Below the pieces are notes generated by a model. It had not been told where the DNA came from and did not search any database. It worked only from the letters and a program-made list of their open reading frames with translations. Below, piece by piece: positions 24,360 to 33,715 of a stretch of DNA of 40,594 nt. Source of the DNA: Muribaculum sp. (GTDB taxonomy: Bacteria > Bacteroidota > Bacteroidia > Bacteroidales > Muribaculaceae); contig VSOZ01000024.1 of the NCBI GenBank assembly GCA_009775095.1, forward strand, positions 1 through 40,594, read 5' to 3'. The stretch's first letter is position 1; every line of letters begins with the position of its first letter. Both the position numbers and the translations under genes were made by a program.

Positions 24360-26207
24360 TTATTTAAGAAGTTTGGCATTGAATTCTTTAAGAGTGTCAA
24401 GCACGTTGCAACGCACGTGGATGAAGTCGTTGATGCCGGCGGCCTTGAGGTCGTCCATGCAGGCGGGTGCTCCGGCTACGACAAAGAGTGCGCGTCCGTC
24501 AAGATACTTGAATGCTTCGGGAGCGAGAGCGGCATACTCGTCGTCGCTCGAGCAGAGTACGATGACGTCGGCACCCTTCTCGAGAGCGGCGTCCACTCCG
24601 GCCTCAACGGTGTCAAAGCCGAGGTTGTCGATGATTTCATAGCCTGCGCAGCCGAAGAAGTTGGTCGAGAACTGTGCACGTGCAAGACGCATGGCAAGGT
24701 TACCGATTGTGAGCATAAATACCTTGGGACGGTTGGAGGCGGCTTCGGTAGCGAGACGCAGGGCCTCGAAATCGCTTGCCGCACGCTTCATCGACAGGCC
24801 TTCGCCATCGGCGGCGTCCTCGTGATGACAGCCGCAGCTGCATCCGGCGGTCTCTATCTTCTGAGCGGCGGTCTCGTTGATGTTGGGGTATTGGTTGGTT
24901 CCGAGAAGTATCTCTTTACGACGGGCCACGTCTAAGTGACGCTTCTCTGCGGTGGCATTGACAGCCTTCTGTATCGAGCAGTCGTCGATGCAGGCGAGGA
25001 AGCCGCCCTTTTCCTCAATGTCAAGGAAGAGCTTCCATGCTTCTTTGGCAAGCGACACGGTGAGAGTCTCTACATAGTATGAACCGCCGGCGGGGTCTAC
25101 AACCTTGTCGAGATGGCTCTCCTCTTTGAGCAGGAACTGCTGGTTGCGTGCTATGCGCTCCGAGAATGCATCGGGCTTTTTGTAGGGTACGTCAAACGGT
25201 GTGGTGGTTATCGAGTCAACACCTGCGAGAGCGGCCGACATTGTTTCGGTCTGTGAACGAAGCAGGTTGACGTGTGCGTCATAGATTGTCTGGTTGAAGC
25301 GTGAAGTCACGGCGTGTACGGTCATCTTGGCCGACTCTTTGGCTTCGGGCTTGTACTGCTCTACGATCTGGGCCCATACCATGCGTGCGGCACGGAATTT
25401 GGCTATTTCCATGAAGTAGTTTGACGAGATGCCCATGTTGAACTTGATGCGGCGTGCCACTTCGTCGGCTTTCACTCCGGCTTCGGTGAGCATGGTCATC
25501 CATTCGGCACCCCAAGCCATTGCGTAGCCGAGCTCTTGGAATATGTAAGCACCGGCGTTGCAGAACATGAACGAGTCTACAGCGAGTACGCGCAGGGCGG
25601 GTACGCCTTTGACGGCCTCAAGGAGCTCCAAAGCTATGGCTTTGATGTCGCCGGGGAATTTTGTGCCGTGTTTAAGAGCGCGGCGCATGGGGTTGAAGTC
25701 GATAGAACCGCGGAATGTATCGGCGGCGCCTTTCTCGTTCAGATAGGCTGCAAGAGCCTTGGCCAGTTCTACGGCATGGCGCGGGCAGCATTTGAAGTTG
25801 ACTTCGATGGCTTTCAGGTCAATGCCGTCAAGCAGGGTCTTCAGGTCATCGACACTATTGATCTCGACATGGAAGCCGAGCGAGTTGATGCCTTTGGTTA
25901 TGATGTCTTTGGCTACGGCATTAGCCTCTGCGGGAGTCTCGGCGAGTACCTCCTGACGTATGAGCCAGTCGTTGTCGGTGCGGGTTCCGCGTACATAAGG
26001 ATATTCTCCGGGAAGAGAATCGATTGTCTTGAGGTCGGCAATGTTTTCGGCGCGGTATACCGGCTCTACATTGAAACCCTCATTTGTTCGCCATACTAAT
26101 TTCTTGTTGAAGTCGGCACCTTTAAGGTCAGCTTCGACTTTGGCTCTCCACTCGTCGTAAGAGCACTCCGGGAACATGTCGAACAACTTTTCTTTTTTTT
26201 CTGCCAT
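24360..26207 (-). CDS. mutA: Methylmalonyl-CoA mutase, small subunit
   Basis: This 615-residue subunit is homologous to MutB but lacks the DxHxxG cobalt ligand motif in its C-terminal flavodoxin-like domain, so it is structural rather than catalytic. The barrel shows the usual signature segments (MTVHAVTSRFNQT; PAGGSYYVETLT). Between barrel and C-terminal domain there is a Cys/His cluster CSCGCHHED at about 456-464, which could bind a metal. No B12 riboswitch is apparent in the short leader. Confidence 0.95.
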   Translation of the reverse strand: MAEKKEKLFDMFPECSYDEWRAKVEADLKGADFNKKLVWRTNEGFNVEPVYRAENIADLKTIDSLPGEYPYVRGTRTDNDWLIRQEVLAETPAEANAVAKDIITKGINSLGFHVEINSVDDLKTLLDGIDLKAIEVNFKCCPRHAVELAKALAAYLNEKGAADTFRGSIDFNPMRRALKHGTKFPGDIKAIALELLEAVKGVPALRVLAVDSFMFCNAGAYIFQELGYAMAWGAEWMTMLTEAGVKADEVARRIKFNMGISSNYFMEIAKFRAARMVWAQIVEQYKPEAKESAKMTVHAVTSRFNQTIYDAHVNLLRSQTETMSAALAGVDSITTTPFDVPYKKPDAFSERIARNQQFLLKEESHLDKVVDPAGGSYYVETLTVSLAKEAWKLFLDIEEKGGFLACIDDCSIQKAVNATAEKRHLDVARRKEILLGTNQYPNINETAAQKIETAGCSCGCHHEDAADGEGLSMKRAASDFEALRLATEAASNRPKVFMLTIGNLAMRLARAQFSTNFFGCAGYEIIDNLGFDTVEAGVDAALEKGADVIVLCSSDDEYAALAPEAFKYLDGRALFVVAGAPACMDDLKAAGINDFIHVRCNVLDTLKEFNAKLLK

Positions 26208-26286
26208 GGTCTTGGTATTAATTTGTAGTTTAGAAAAATGTCACATTTATAACTGTGGTATGATACATATTTAAGGTATCACTTGG

Positions 26287-26319
26287 CAAAGATACAAAAA
26301 GCCTTGCGATTTAAGCAAA
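26287..26319 (-). promoter_or_regulatory. Promoter of mutAB
   Basis: On the minus strand TTTG (26316-26319), 21 bp, TATCTTTG (26287-26294): exact consensus, about 80 bases before the mutA start. Confidence 0.75.
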
Positions 26320-26344
26320 TTTTTGTCAATGATATTCGACGCAA

Positions 26345-26362
26345 TAAGGAATTTTTTCCTTA
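26345..26362 (-). terminator. Weak hairpin after dnaG
   Basis: TAAGGAA and TTCCTTA form a 7-bp stem around TTTT right after the dnaG stop. It is low in GC and may only be a weak terminator or mRNA end-protecting hairpin. Confidence 0.35.
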
Positions 26363-26363
26363 A

Positions 26364-28568
26364 TTATTTACGGGGGTTGATCGTGCGCTCGCCAAGATAT
26401 TTTGCAAACTCTCCTCTGAGGCGCTGTAGCTCTACATGGGTCTCCATAAGCCTCATGATTGTGGTGTTGTCGGTGTTGCCCGATTCGTAAACCGCTTTTA
26501 TTTCGTCGTGCAGTTTTCTTATACGGCACTCGAGTATGGCATCTTTGTATTCATATATGGTACGCGGCACAAGTTCGTCAAGCCGGTCTTCATCGGTCTC
26601 TATCTTGGCGTACTTGGTGTGCACTTTGCTCAGTACATGCTTGTCACTTACGAGTTCGAGCGTAAGATTGCGTATAGTGTCGTCGGAATGCGAGGTCAGC
26701 GTCTTCTCCAGATATAGAGCGGCATACTTGCGTGTGTCGCGGAAGTACAGTTCGTCGGCTTCTTCGATTAGTTGTTTTTCGCGGCGCTCTATGCTCGCCA
26801 TGTCGGTCTCCTCGTTGCGTATACGGCTCTCGCCCTCCGATATGAAGCGGCTGCGCTCTTCAAGCAGGCGGCTGTTATTGCGGGAGTTGTCCTCTGACCA
26901 TGATTTTGAAGCCGTTGCCCGGGCTTCGTCAAAGGTGTCGGCCACATCGCGGTTTATAAATGTAAGCTCGTCGGTAGCCAGTTCCGATGTTATGTATTCA
27001 AGTACTGTCACCGGCGTGGCGTTGCCTGCTTCGTCGTATGACTTGCACAGCTCGAGCATGCCGTAACGCAGAGCGTACTGCAACACTTTTTTCTCGTATG
27101 GTCTGAGAAATTTCATGTCGGCCGGACGCGACTCTGTATATGTGTTTGTGTTGTCCGCAGGTGTCGTCTCAGCGGTGGCCGGTGCTTTTTCCGCAGCCTC
27201 GATGTCGGCTATGGATTCGCGTGCGGTCTGCTGTCGGCGTTTAAGGTCGGCATTCTCGGCCAGCGCGCTCATCTGCTTTGATACCTCAAGCGATATTACT
27301 CGTTCGTTTATGTCGAGCCGTCGGCTGCATTCCTGTATATATATGTTGCGGGTCACGGCCTCTGGTATCACCGATATCGACCTCACTATGTCGTTTATGA
27401 CTTTGGCGCGTGCTATGGGGTCGTTTGCCACACCCTGAAGCAGTATATCGGTCTTGAACTGGATGAAGTCGGTCTCATGGGTCTTTATATACTCTTCCAG
27501 TTCGCTCGACGAGTGCTTGCGCGAAAATGAATCGGGGTCGTCGCCGTCAGGCAGAAGAAGCACCTTTATATTAAGTCCCTCCGACAGCAGCATGTCGATA
27601 CCTCGCAACGACGCCTTTATGCCGGCCGCGTCGCCGTCATATATCACCGTCACGTTGCTGGTGAAGCGGTGTATGAGTCTGATCTGTCCCTCTGTCAGTG
27701 AGGTGCCCGATGAGGCCACGACATTTTCGATGCCTGACTGAAACATCGATATGACATCCATGTAGCCTTCAACAAGTATGCACTTGTCGTTTTTGACTAT
27801 CGACGGCTTGGCTTGGTATAGGCCGTATAATTGGTTGCTCTTGTGGTAGATGAGCGACTCTGGCGAGTTGACATACTTGGCCGGTATATCCTTTTTTAGA
27901 GCGCGGCCGCCGAACGCGACCACCTTTCCCGACACGGAGAGCACCGGAAAAGTCACGCGCCCCTTGAAGCGGTCATATATGCGCCCGTTTTCCGTGCGTA
28001 TACACAGTCCGGTGTCGATGAGGTATTTCTCGCTATAGCCTTTGCTTACAGCTTCGTTGTACAGAGTGGTGCTGTGTTCGCTTGCGTAGCCGAGACGAAA
28101 CTTCTTTATCACCGCGTCATTAAGCCCTCGTTCGTAAAAATACGAAAGGCCGATGTCACGACCGTCGGTTGTCTCATACAGGTTATGCTCGAAGTGCTTG
28201 AGCGCAAATTCGTTTACGGCAAGCATGCTCGCGCGTTCCGACTCGCGTTCGCGCTCCTCGTCGGTTACCTCCTCTTCATGTATTTCTATATTGTATTTCT
28301 GTGCCAGATATCGCAGCGCCTCGTTGTACGACATCTGCTCCAGCTCCATTATGAAGTTTACGGGACTGCCGCCTTTTCCGCAACTGAAACACTTGCATAT
28401 GTTTTTGGCTTTCGACACCGAGAATGACGGGGTCCTTTCGTTATGAAACGGACACAACCCCATGTAGTTTGAGCCGCGTCGCTTAAGATTTACGAAATCA
28501 CCTACCACCTCCACGATGTCGGCGGTATCAAGTATACGTTGTACGGTCTCTCGGTCTATCTTTTTCAC
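26364..28568 (-). CDS. dnaG: DNA primase
   Basis: DnaG makes RNA primers for replication. The 734-residue protein has the CHC2 zinc finger (Cys39, His42, Cys60, Cys63), the RNA polymerase domain with TOPRIM (LVEGYMDVISM, about 262, and DGDAAGIKA), and a long helical C-terminal region for helicase contact. The start is a GTG at 28568 (no in-frame ATG precedes it), giving an N-terminus two residues longer than typical. A rho-independent-type hairpin lies only 20 bases upstream on the same strand, so how the gene is transcribed is unclear. Confidence 0.95.
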   Translation of the reverse strand: MKKIDRETVQRILDTADIVEVVGDFVNLKRRGSNYMGLCPFHNERTPSFSVSKAKNICKCFSCGKGGSPVNFIMELEQMSYNEALRYLAQKYNIEIHEEEVTDEERERESERASMLAVNEFALKHFEHNLYETTDGRDIGLSYFYERGLNDAVIKKFRLGYASEHSTTLYNEAVSKGYSEKYLIDTGLCIRTENGRIYDRFKGRVTFPVLSVSGKVVAFGGRALKKDIPAKYVNSPESLIYHKSNQLYGLYQAKPSIVKNDKCILVEGYMDVISMFQSGIENVVASSGTSLTEGQIRLIHRFTSNVTVIYDGDAAGIKASLRGIDMLLSEGLNIKVLLLPDGDDPDSFSRKHSSSELEEYIKTHETDFIQFKTDILLQGVANDPIARAKVINDIVRSISVIPEAVTRNIYIQECSRRLDINERVISLEVSKQMSALAENADLKRRQQTARESIADIEAAEKAPATAETTPADNTNTYTESRPADMKFLRPYEKKVLQYALRYGMLELCKSYDEAGNATPVTVLEYITSELATDELTFINRDVADTFDEARATASKSWSEDNSRNNSRLLEERSRFISEGESRIRNEETDMASIERREKQLIEEADELYFRDTRKYAALYLEKTLTSHSDDTIRNLTLELVSDKHVLSKVHTKYAKIETDEDRLDELVPRTIYEYKDAILECRIRKLHDEIKAVYESGNTDNTTIMRLMETHVELQRLRGEFAKYLGERTINPRK

Positions 28569-28587
28569 ATCAACAAAATTAGCAAAA

Positions 28588-28621
28588 AAAAATAAGACAG
28601 CCTCACGGCTCCCTTATTTTT
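28588..28621 (-). terminator. Strong hairpin terminator just upstream of dnaG
   Basis: AAAAATAAG (28588-28596) pairs with CTTATTTTT (28613-28621); inside it AGCC/GGCT closes a TCAC loop. On the minus strand it is followed by a run of T. It ends a transcript coming from the 28.6-28.8 kb region, or acts as an attenuator for dnaG. The A/T runs could also make it bidirectional. Confidence 0.65.
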
Positions 28622-28769
28622 CGCTTGTTGCTTGTTGAATATCTATTCTGTCTTTTATTGGAAAGTTACGTATGAAAAAGTATTCTGTTATTACCTTTTA
28701 GTTTTGTGTCTGACATGAATTAATTCTTAGATTAGCTAAGAAGATTGGGGCGGTTGTTTATCAACCGCA
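28588..28769 (-). ncRNA. Candidate small RNA upstream of dnaG
   Basis: On the minus strand a -7 box TACCTTTG (28773-28780) is followed within five bases by a perfect stem-loop GCGGTTG-ATAAA-CAACCGC (28750-28768), then a second one TTCTTAG-CTAAT-CTAAGAA (28724-28742), and finally the terminator at 28588-28621. This 5' hairpin/promoter/terminator layout gives a transcript of about 180 nt with no convincing ORF (a 16-codon frame starting near 28716 is the only candidate). The -33 box is poor. It could alternatively be a leader controlling dnaG. Confidence 0.4.
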
Positions 28770-28780
28770 TGACAAAGGTA

Positions 28781-28986
28781 ACAATTAATTTTCAAATATA
28801 ACACAATAGAATAGTATGTTTAATAACATGTTATGGCGGGTTTGTATTTTTTTGCTTCAAAAATTTAAAATATTTTATTACTGAAACGCTTAAAATTCTA
28901 ATAAGTTATAATAAGTGCGTTTTAACTTTGAAGTCAATAAGGATTAATAAGTGTTAAATGTGTGGATAGCTGTGGCGATATGTAAT
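28781..28986. other. AT-rich gene-free spacer
   Basis: Very AT-rich sequence with no ORF or repeat I can support. A second minus-strand -7-like box TATATTTG occurs near 28793-28800, and TTTTAACTTTGAAG near 28920 contains a plus-strand TAACTTTG, but no gene follows either of them clearly. Confidence 0.4.
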
Positions 28987-29018
28987 AAAACGGGCGTCCA
29001 TGCTCGCATGAACGCCCG
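28987..29018 (-). terminator. Terminator of the GH13 lipoprotein gene
   Basis: CGGGCGT/ACGCCCG (28991-29018) with an inner CATGC/GCATG stem, followed on the minus strand by TTTTATTACA. It lies 22 bases past the stop codon. Confidence 0.85.
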
Positions 29019-29039
29019 CAAATGATTGCATAATGTCAA

Positions 29040-30473
29040 TTATTGAAGAATATAAGATGTAAGCGGTTGAAGTGTGCCTGTTATTTTGCCGTCTTTCACT
29101 TCAAAAGTGGTGTTATGTACGGCGTCGGTATATGTTCCGGCTTTCAACGTGGTAGCCAGTTCGATGGTCTGGGCTTCGTCGCTTATGTTGATGAGAGCCG
29201 CGCCTTTATCTCCGCGTGCCACTTCTATGGCCTTGCCGTTTTCGCTTACAGTTACGGTCTCGGGCTGTCCGTGCATGGCGTGGCGGAATTTGTTGACAGC
29301 CGTCACTTCGGGATTCATGAACTCATCGTTGCCGCGTGCACCTATGCGGTTGTTGCCCCAGTAGTTCTCGCGGGTGCTGCCGGCGGGACGGCTGAAGAAA
29401 AGGGGAGTGCCGTACTGACGTGCGGCGAGAAATACGTAGCCTTCACGTATGCGGGCATCCTCGATGTCGGCCGACTCGTGCTCGTTGGCATATGTGTCGT
29501 GCGACTCTACCCAAGTGACGAGTTTGCTCGGTGAGGCCTCATGGTGCCAGTCGGCGAGACTGTCGGCATAGTAGTTGCCGGCGCGCAGGGCGTTGCGCAG
29601 AGCGTGACCGTAGCTGCTGGCTGTAAGGTCCATGTATTCGGAGTACTCCTTTTCTTTTACGTTGCGGTCCTGAAGGACTTCGCCGTATATGAACAGGCTG
29701 TCGGCGGGCATGGCGAGTTTAAGCCCCTTGACGGCTTCGCGTCCGGTGGCTACATCCCAGAAGTTGTTGCGCTCGGCAAGTGAGTCGAGCGGGTCTGACG
29801 GCAGCCCTATGTGTTTTGCCGTGTCGTAACGGAAACCGCGTGCACCGCATGCCAGCAGGTCGTTGACATACTGCATATAGTAGTGCTGGAAGTCGGGATT
29901 TTCGGTATTTACGTCAGGCAGACCGCCCATCTTTCCGGTGGTGCACTGGTAGCGGTCGTTGTAGTCCAAGATGTCGTTCAGGCCGTTGGCGTGAAACAGG
30001 TTGTCGTGTCCGCCCACGGCGCTGTCAAGAGCTGCGGTTACTGCGGAGTGGTCGACTGCGGTATGATTGGGAAGTACGTCGACTATCACCTTGACGCCAT
30101 ATTTCGTAGCGCTGTCGCACATGGCCTTGAACTGGTCGCGTGTGCCGAGCAGATGGTTGCCTATCTTCCAGTCGATGGGCTGGTAGTAGTAGTACCACTT
30201 GCCCTTGACCGAGTCTCCGGGCTGACTGTATAAAGCCATACCGCCCTCTTCGCCGAAAAAGCATGTGTTGGCGGGCGACGTCTGAACATAGTTGAAGCCG
30301 GCGTCGGCTATGTTTTTCATATTGGCGGCTATCGTGTCAAATGACCACGACCATGCATGAAGTATGACATCGTCATTTGTCGGTTCTGAAGCCTCTTGGC
30401 GTTTGTTTTCGCAACCGGTTACGCACATGGCGGCAAGTGCCGCGGCACCGATCGAAAGAATGATTTTATTCAT
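29040..30473 (-). CDS. GH13 alpha-amylase family lipoprotein
   Basis: This 477-residue glycoside hydrolase is a lipoprotein (CVTGC, lipidated Cys21). GH13 regions are complete: DVLPNH (132-137), nucleophile D217 in GFRYDTAKH, acid/base E265 in IYGEVLQ and transition-state D326 in VESHD. A C-terminal beta domain closes the protein. It most likely cleaves alpha-1,4-glucans such as starch or maltodextrin at the surface or periplasmic face. It stands alone: no SusC/SusD genes are nearby, and its neighbour across the divergent promoter is a uronate operon. Confidence 0.93.
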   Translation of the reverse strand: MNKIILSIGAAALAAMCVTGCENKRQEASEPTNDDVILHAWSWSFDTIAANMKNIADAGFNYVQTSPANTCFFGEEGGMALYSQPGDSVKGKWYYYYQPIDWKIGNHLLGTRDQFKAMCDSATKYGVKVIVDVLPNHTAVDHSAVTAALDSAVGGHDNLFHANGLNDILDYNDRYQCTTGKMGGLPDVNTENPDFQHYYMQYVNDLLACGARGFRYDTAKHIGLPSDPLDSLAERNNFWDVATGREAVKGLKLAMPADSLFIYGEVLQDRNVKEKEYSEYMDLTASSYGHALRNALRAGNYYADSLADWHHEASPSKLVTWVESHDTYANEHESADIEDARIREGYVFLAARQYGTPLFFSRPAGSTRENYWGNNRIGARGNDEFMNPEVTAVNKFRHAMHGQPETVTVSENGKAIEVARGDKGAALINISDEAQTIELATTLKAGTYTDAVHNTTFEVKDGKITGTLQPLTSYILQ

Positions 30474-30509
30474 GTCTGTTTGGGTATTAAATAATTATTT
30501 TACGCTCCG

Positions 30510-30541
30510 TAAAGGTACGAAATATACTTTGTTAATACAAA
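30510..30541 (-). promoter_or_regulatory. Promoter of the GH13 gene
   Basis: On the minus strand TTTG (30538-30541), 20 bp, TACCTTTA (30510-30517), one mismatch in the -7 box; about 37 bases before the start codon. Confidence 0.6.
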
Positions 30542-30728
30542 AAAATGATAAAAAATGTACCTGATGTTAAGTTATGGGGCATTGTTATGTAATATCGTCG
30601 TGGAAGACATTGTTAATCACCTTTGTTTGCGGCGGATTTTTGTACGGGTGTTTACAATAAGTATTATCGGGAGTATTACAACATCCCCGGCCGTTTGTCG
30701 TGTGAGCCTGCAAAAAACACCGATAAAA

Positions 30729-30760
30729 CTTGGCTGACGACGAAAAAACCGTTAAATTTG
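30729..30760 (+). promoter_or_regulatory. Promoter of the hexuronate operon
   Basis: CTTG (30729-30732), 20 bp, TAAATTTG (30753-30760). The leader to the exuT-like start would be about 45 bases. The remaining spacer 30542-30728 holds no gene; I see no clear operator. Confidence 0.6.
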
Positions 30761-30808
30761 AGAAATAAATCAATCAATTACTAATATTAATTTTAGATAC
30801 CTGATATC

Positions 30809-32281
30809 ATGAGTAAGGCAGTAAAAATGACCGGCTATCGATGGGTGATATGTATGATGTTGTTTGTCGCGTTGGTCATAAACTATCTTGATCGTCAAGT
30901 GCTTTCGTTGACGTGGGTCAACTTTATCGCTCCTGAATTTAACTGGGGTCCTGATGACTATGGTCTTATCACCGGTTGCTTCTCGCTGGTTTATGCGGTG
31001 GGAATGCTGTTTGCCGGCAAATTTGTCGATTATATCGGTACCCGCAAGGGCTACCTGTGGGCCATAGGCGTATGGTCGTTCGGAGCCTGTATGCACGCCT
31101 TTTGCGGCATACTGACCAACGGCATCGTGTCCGGACAGTGGGTGTGGTCGTTCAACGGTGCCCGCGAGCATCTTATACAACTGCAGTCTATTGCCGACGT
31201 GTCGATGGCTATAACCACCGTGAGTGTCTGGCTGTTTATCGCCGCGCGTTGCATCCTGTCGGTGGGCGAGAGCGGCAACTTCCCGTGCTCTATAAAGGCG
31301 GTAGCCGAGTATTTCCCGAAAAAAGACCGTGGTTTTGCCACCGGTATTTTCAATGCCGGCGCGCAGATCGGTGCCTTGATAGCTCCCTTTACCATACCTA
31401 CCATAGCTCATTATTACGGATGGGAGATGGCTTTCCTGCTTATAGGCGGTCTCGGTTTTCTGTGGATGGGCGTATGGGTGTTTGTTTACAAGGACCCGCG
31501 TGAGAATCCGCGCGTAAACGCAGCTGAACTTGCTTACATCGAGCAGGATAAGTCAACCACCGATGCCGATAAGTCCGCTGATGTGGCCGAAGAGCCCAAG
31601 TCAAAAGTGGGTGTGCTTCAGGCCTTCGGTTTCCGACAGACATGGGCCGTGATTTTCGGCCGTTTTCTGCCCGACTCGGTGTGGTGGTTTCTCCTTTTCT
31701 GGGCACCGGCGTTTATAAGCAATGTCTATGGTTATTCGACCGACTCCACGCAGGGCATGTTGGCTATATTTGTCATTTACCTCATATCCATGCTTTCGCT
31801 TTGGGGAAGTTATCTGCCTACATACTTTATTAATCGCACGCGCGTGAATCCTTATAAAGGGCGCATGAGGGCCATGGGCATCTTCGCCATGTTTCCGCTG
31901 CTCGGCATGTTTGTCATGCCGCTCGGACAGGTGTCGATGTGGTTTCCGGTGGTCATAATCGGTATCATGGCGGCCGCCCACCAGAGCTGGAGCGCCAATG
32001 TATACAATGTCGTGAGCGACATGTTTCCCAAGTCGGTGGTGGCCACGGTCACCGGTGCCGCCGGTCTTGCGAGCGGTCTCGGCAGCTTTACATCAAACTA
32101 CGGAGCCGGGCAGCTGTTCCGCTACGCTTCCGATACCGGCTTGACCTTCCTCGGATTTGAGGGCGAGAATGCCGGTTACATGATCGTATTCCTTATCGCC
32201 TCGGTAGCTTATCTTCTGAGCTGGACGGTGATGAAGTTGCTTGTGCCGAAGTATAAACTTGTCGAACTTAAAAACAAATAA
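30809..32281 (+). CDS. exuT: MFS hexuronate transporter, ExuT-like
   Basis: This 490-residue twelve-helix permease of the anion:cation symporter branch of MFS begins with YRWVICMMLFVALVINYLDRQVLS, the characteristic ACS/ExuT N-terminus including the N-Y-x-D-R motif. Context sets the substrate: the next three genes degrade glucuronate. Two insertions compared with E. coli ExuT are visible, one around residues 105-135 (FCGILTNGIVSGQW...) and a charged cytoplasmic loop around 245-265. It probably imports glucuronate or galacturonate with protons. Confidence 0.9.
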   Translation: MSKAVKMTGYRWVICMMLFVALVINYLDRQVLSLTWVNFIAPEFNWGPDDYGLITGCFSLVYAVGMLFAGKFVDYIGTRKGYLWAIGVWSFGACMHAFCGILTNGIVSGQWVWSFNGAREHLIQLQSIADVSMAITTVSVWLFIAARCILSVGESGNFPCSIKAVAEYFPKKDRGFATGIFNAGAQIGALIAPFTIPTIAHYYGWEMAFLLIGGLGFLWMGVWVFVYKDPRENPRVNAAELAYIEQDKSTTDADKSADVAEEPKSKVGVLQAFGFRQTWAVIFGRFLPDSVWWFLLFWAPAFISNVYGYSTDSTQGMLAIFVIYLISMLSLWGSYLPTYFINRTRVNPYKGRMRAMGIFAMFPLLGMFVMPLGQVSMWFPVVIIGIMAAAHQSWSANVYNVVSDMFPKSVVATVTGAAGLASGLGSFTSNYGAGQLFRYASDTGLTFLGFEGENAGYMIVFLIASVAYLLSWTVMKLLVPKYKLVELKNK

Positions 32282-32299
32282 ATACTCTGCAAATTTATT

Positions 32300-33703
32300 A
32301 TGAAACCGTTTCTGAATGAGGATTTCCTGTTGGATTCCCCTGCGGCATGCACTCTTTATCATGAGCATGCGGCCAAAATGCCCATAATCGATTATCATTG
32401 CCATCTGTCGCCGCAGATGATAGCCGAAGACTACCGGTTTTCGTCCATAACCGAGTTGTGGCTTGGTGGCGATCATTATAAATGGCGTGCCATGCGTGCC
32501 AACGGAGTCCCCGAACGTTATATTACCGGCGACGCCGATGACTGGTCGAAGTTTCTTAAGTGGGCCGAGACGGTGCCTTACACGTTGCGTAATCCGCTTT
32601 ACCATTGGACCCACATGGAGCTGAAGTCGGCGTTTGGCATTACCGAGACCCTCAATCCTTCGTCGGCCCGGCGTATTTATGATGCCTGCAATGAACGGCT
32701 TGCCGATCCCTCCATGAGCGCCCGCGGCCTCATGCTGCACTACAATGTCGAGGTGGTGTGCACTACCGATGACCCGGTGGATAATCTCGGCTGGCACAAA
32801 GCCATAGCCGCCGACGGTTTTGCCGTAAAGGTAAAGCCGGCTTGGCGACCCGACAAAGCTATGGCGGTAGCCGACCCCGTAGCTTACCGCAATTATGTAG
32901 AGCGTCTCGGCGAGGTAGCCGGGGTGTCGGTGGATGATTATGACGGTCTGTTGAAAGCCCTTGCTCTGCGTCATGACTACTTCGCTTCGTGTGGATGCAC
33001 CGTCGCCGACCATGGGCTGAATACAATGATCTGGGCGCCGTGCAGCCGCGACGAGGCCGCGGCCCTGTATGCGAAGGTCATTGCAGGAGAACGGCTTGCC
33101 GATGGTGATGTCAAGAAACTTCAGACGGCCATATTGCTTGAACTTGCGCGCATGAATCATGCCAAAGGGTGGGTGCAGCAGTTCCATTTCGGGGCATTGC
33201 GCAATGTCAACTCACGCATGTTCCGCACGCTCGGTCCCGATACCGGTTTCGACACTATCGGCGACTGGCGTTCGGCCGAGGCCATGGCCGCTTTCCTCAA
33301 TGCGCTTGATGTCGAGGACCGTCTTGCCAAGACCATTCTGTATAATCTGAACCCGTCTGACAATACTATGGTGGCCGCCATGATTGCCAATTTTCAGGAC
33401 GGCACCGTGCCCGGTAAGATTCAGATGGGCTCCGGATGGTGGTTCAACGACCAGCTCTACGGCATGCGCAATCAGATGAACGCACTGTCCATGCAGGGCC
33501 TGTTGAGCCGCTTCGTGGGCATGCTCACCGATTCTCGCTCATTTCTGTCTTATCCGCGCCATGAGTACTTCCGTCGTGTGCTGTGCGGACTCATCGGCGA
33601 CGATCTGGACCGCGGCCTTATACCGGCGTCCGAGATGCCCCGCGTAGCGGCTATGGTGGAGGACATTTGCTATAATAACGCTAAAAATTATTTTGACCTG
33701 TAA
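32300..33703 (+). CDS. uxaC: Uronate isomerase
   Basis: UxaC isomerises D-glucuronate to D-fructuronate and D-galacturonate to D-tagaturonate. The 467 residues begin with the family signature FLLDSPAACTLYHEHA and the metal-site HxH in DYHCHLSP. The C-terminal part retains GSGWWFNDQ and DSRSFLSYPRHEYFRR, also diagnostic. It is 18 bases behind the transporter and 12 bases before uxuA. Confidence 0.97.
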   Translation: MKPFLNEDFLLDSPAACTLYHEHAAKMPIIDYHCHLSPQMIAEDYRFSSITELWLGGDHYKWRAMRANGVPERYITGDADDWSKFLKWAETVPYTLRNPLYHWTHMELKSAFGITETLNPSSARRIYDACNERLADPSMSARGLMLHYNVEVVCTTDDPVDNLGWHKAIAADGFAVKVKPAWRPDKAMAVADPVAYRNYVERLGEVAGVSVDDYDGLLKALALRHDYFASCGCTVADHGLNTMIWAPCSRDEAAALYAKVIAGERLADGDVKKLQTAILLELARMNHAKGWVQQFHFGALRNVNSRMFRTLGPDTGFDTIGDWRSAEAMAAFLNALDVEDRLAKTILYNLNPSDNTMVAAMIANFQDGTVPGKIQMGSGWWFNDQLYGMRNQMNALSMQGLLSRFVGMLTDSRSFLSYPRHEYFRRVLCGLIGDDLDRGLIPASEMPRVAAMVEDICYNNAKNYFDL

Positions 33704-33715
33704 ATATATTTTGAT

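Noticed and set aside
26208..26286. Cobalamin riboswitch before mutA
   Set aside because: The leader is only about 80 bases and lacks any B12-box-like sequence; too short for the aptamer.
32093..33187. Minus-strand open frame of 364 codons
   Set aside because: It is antisense to the uxaC gene and the end of the transporter; the plus-strand genes have clear family matches.
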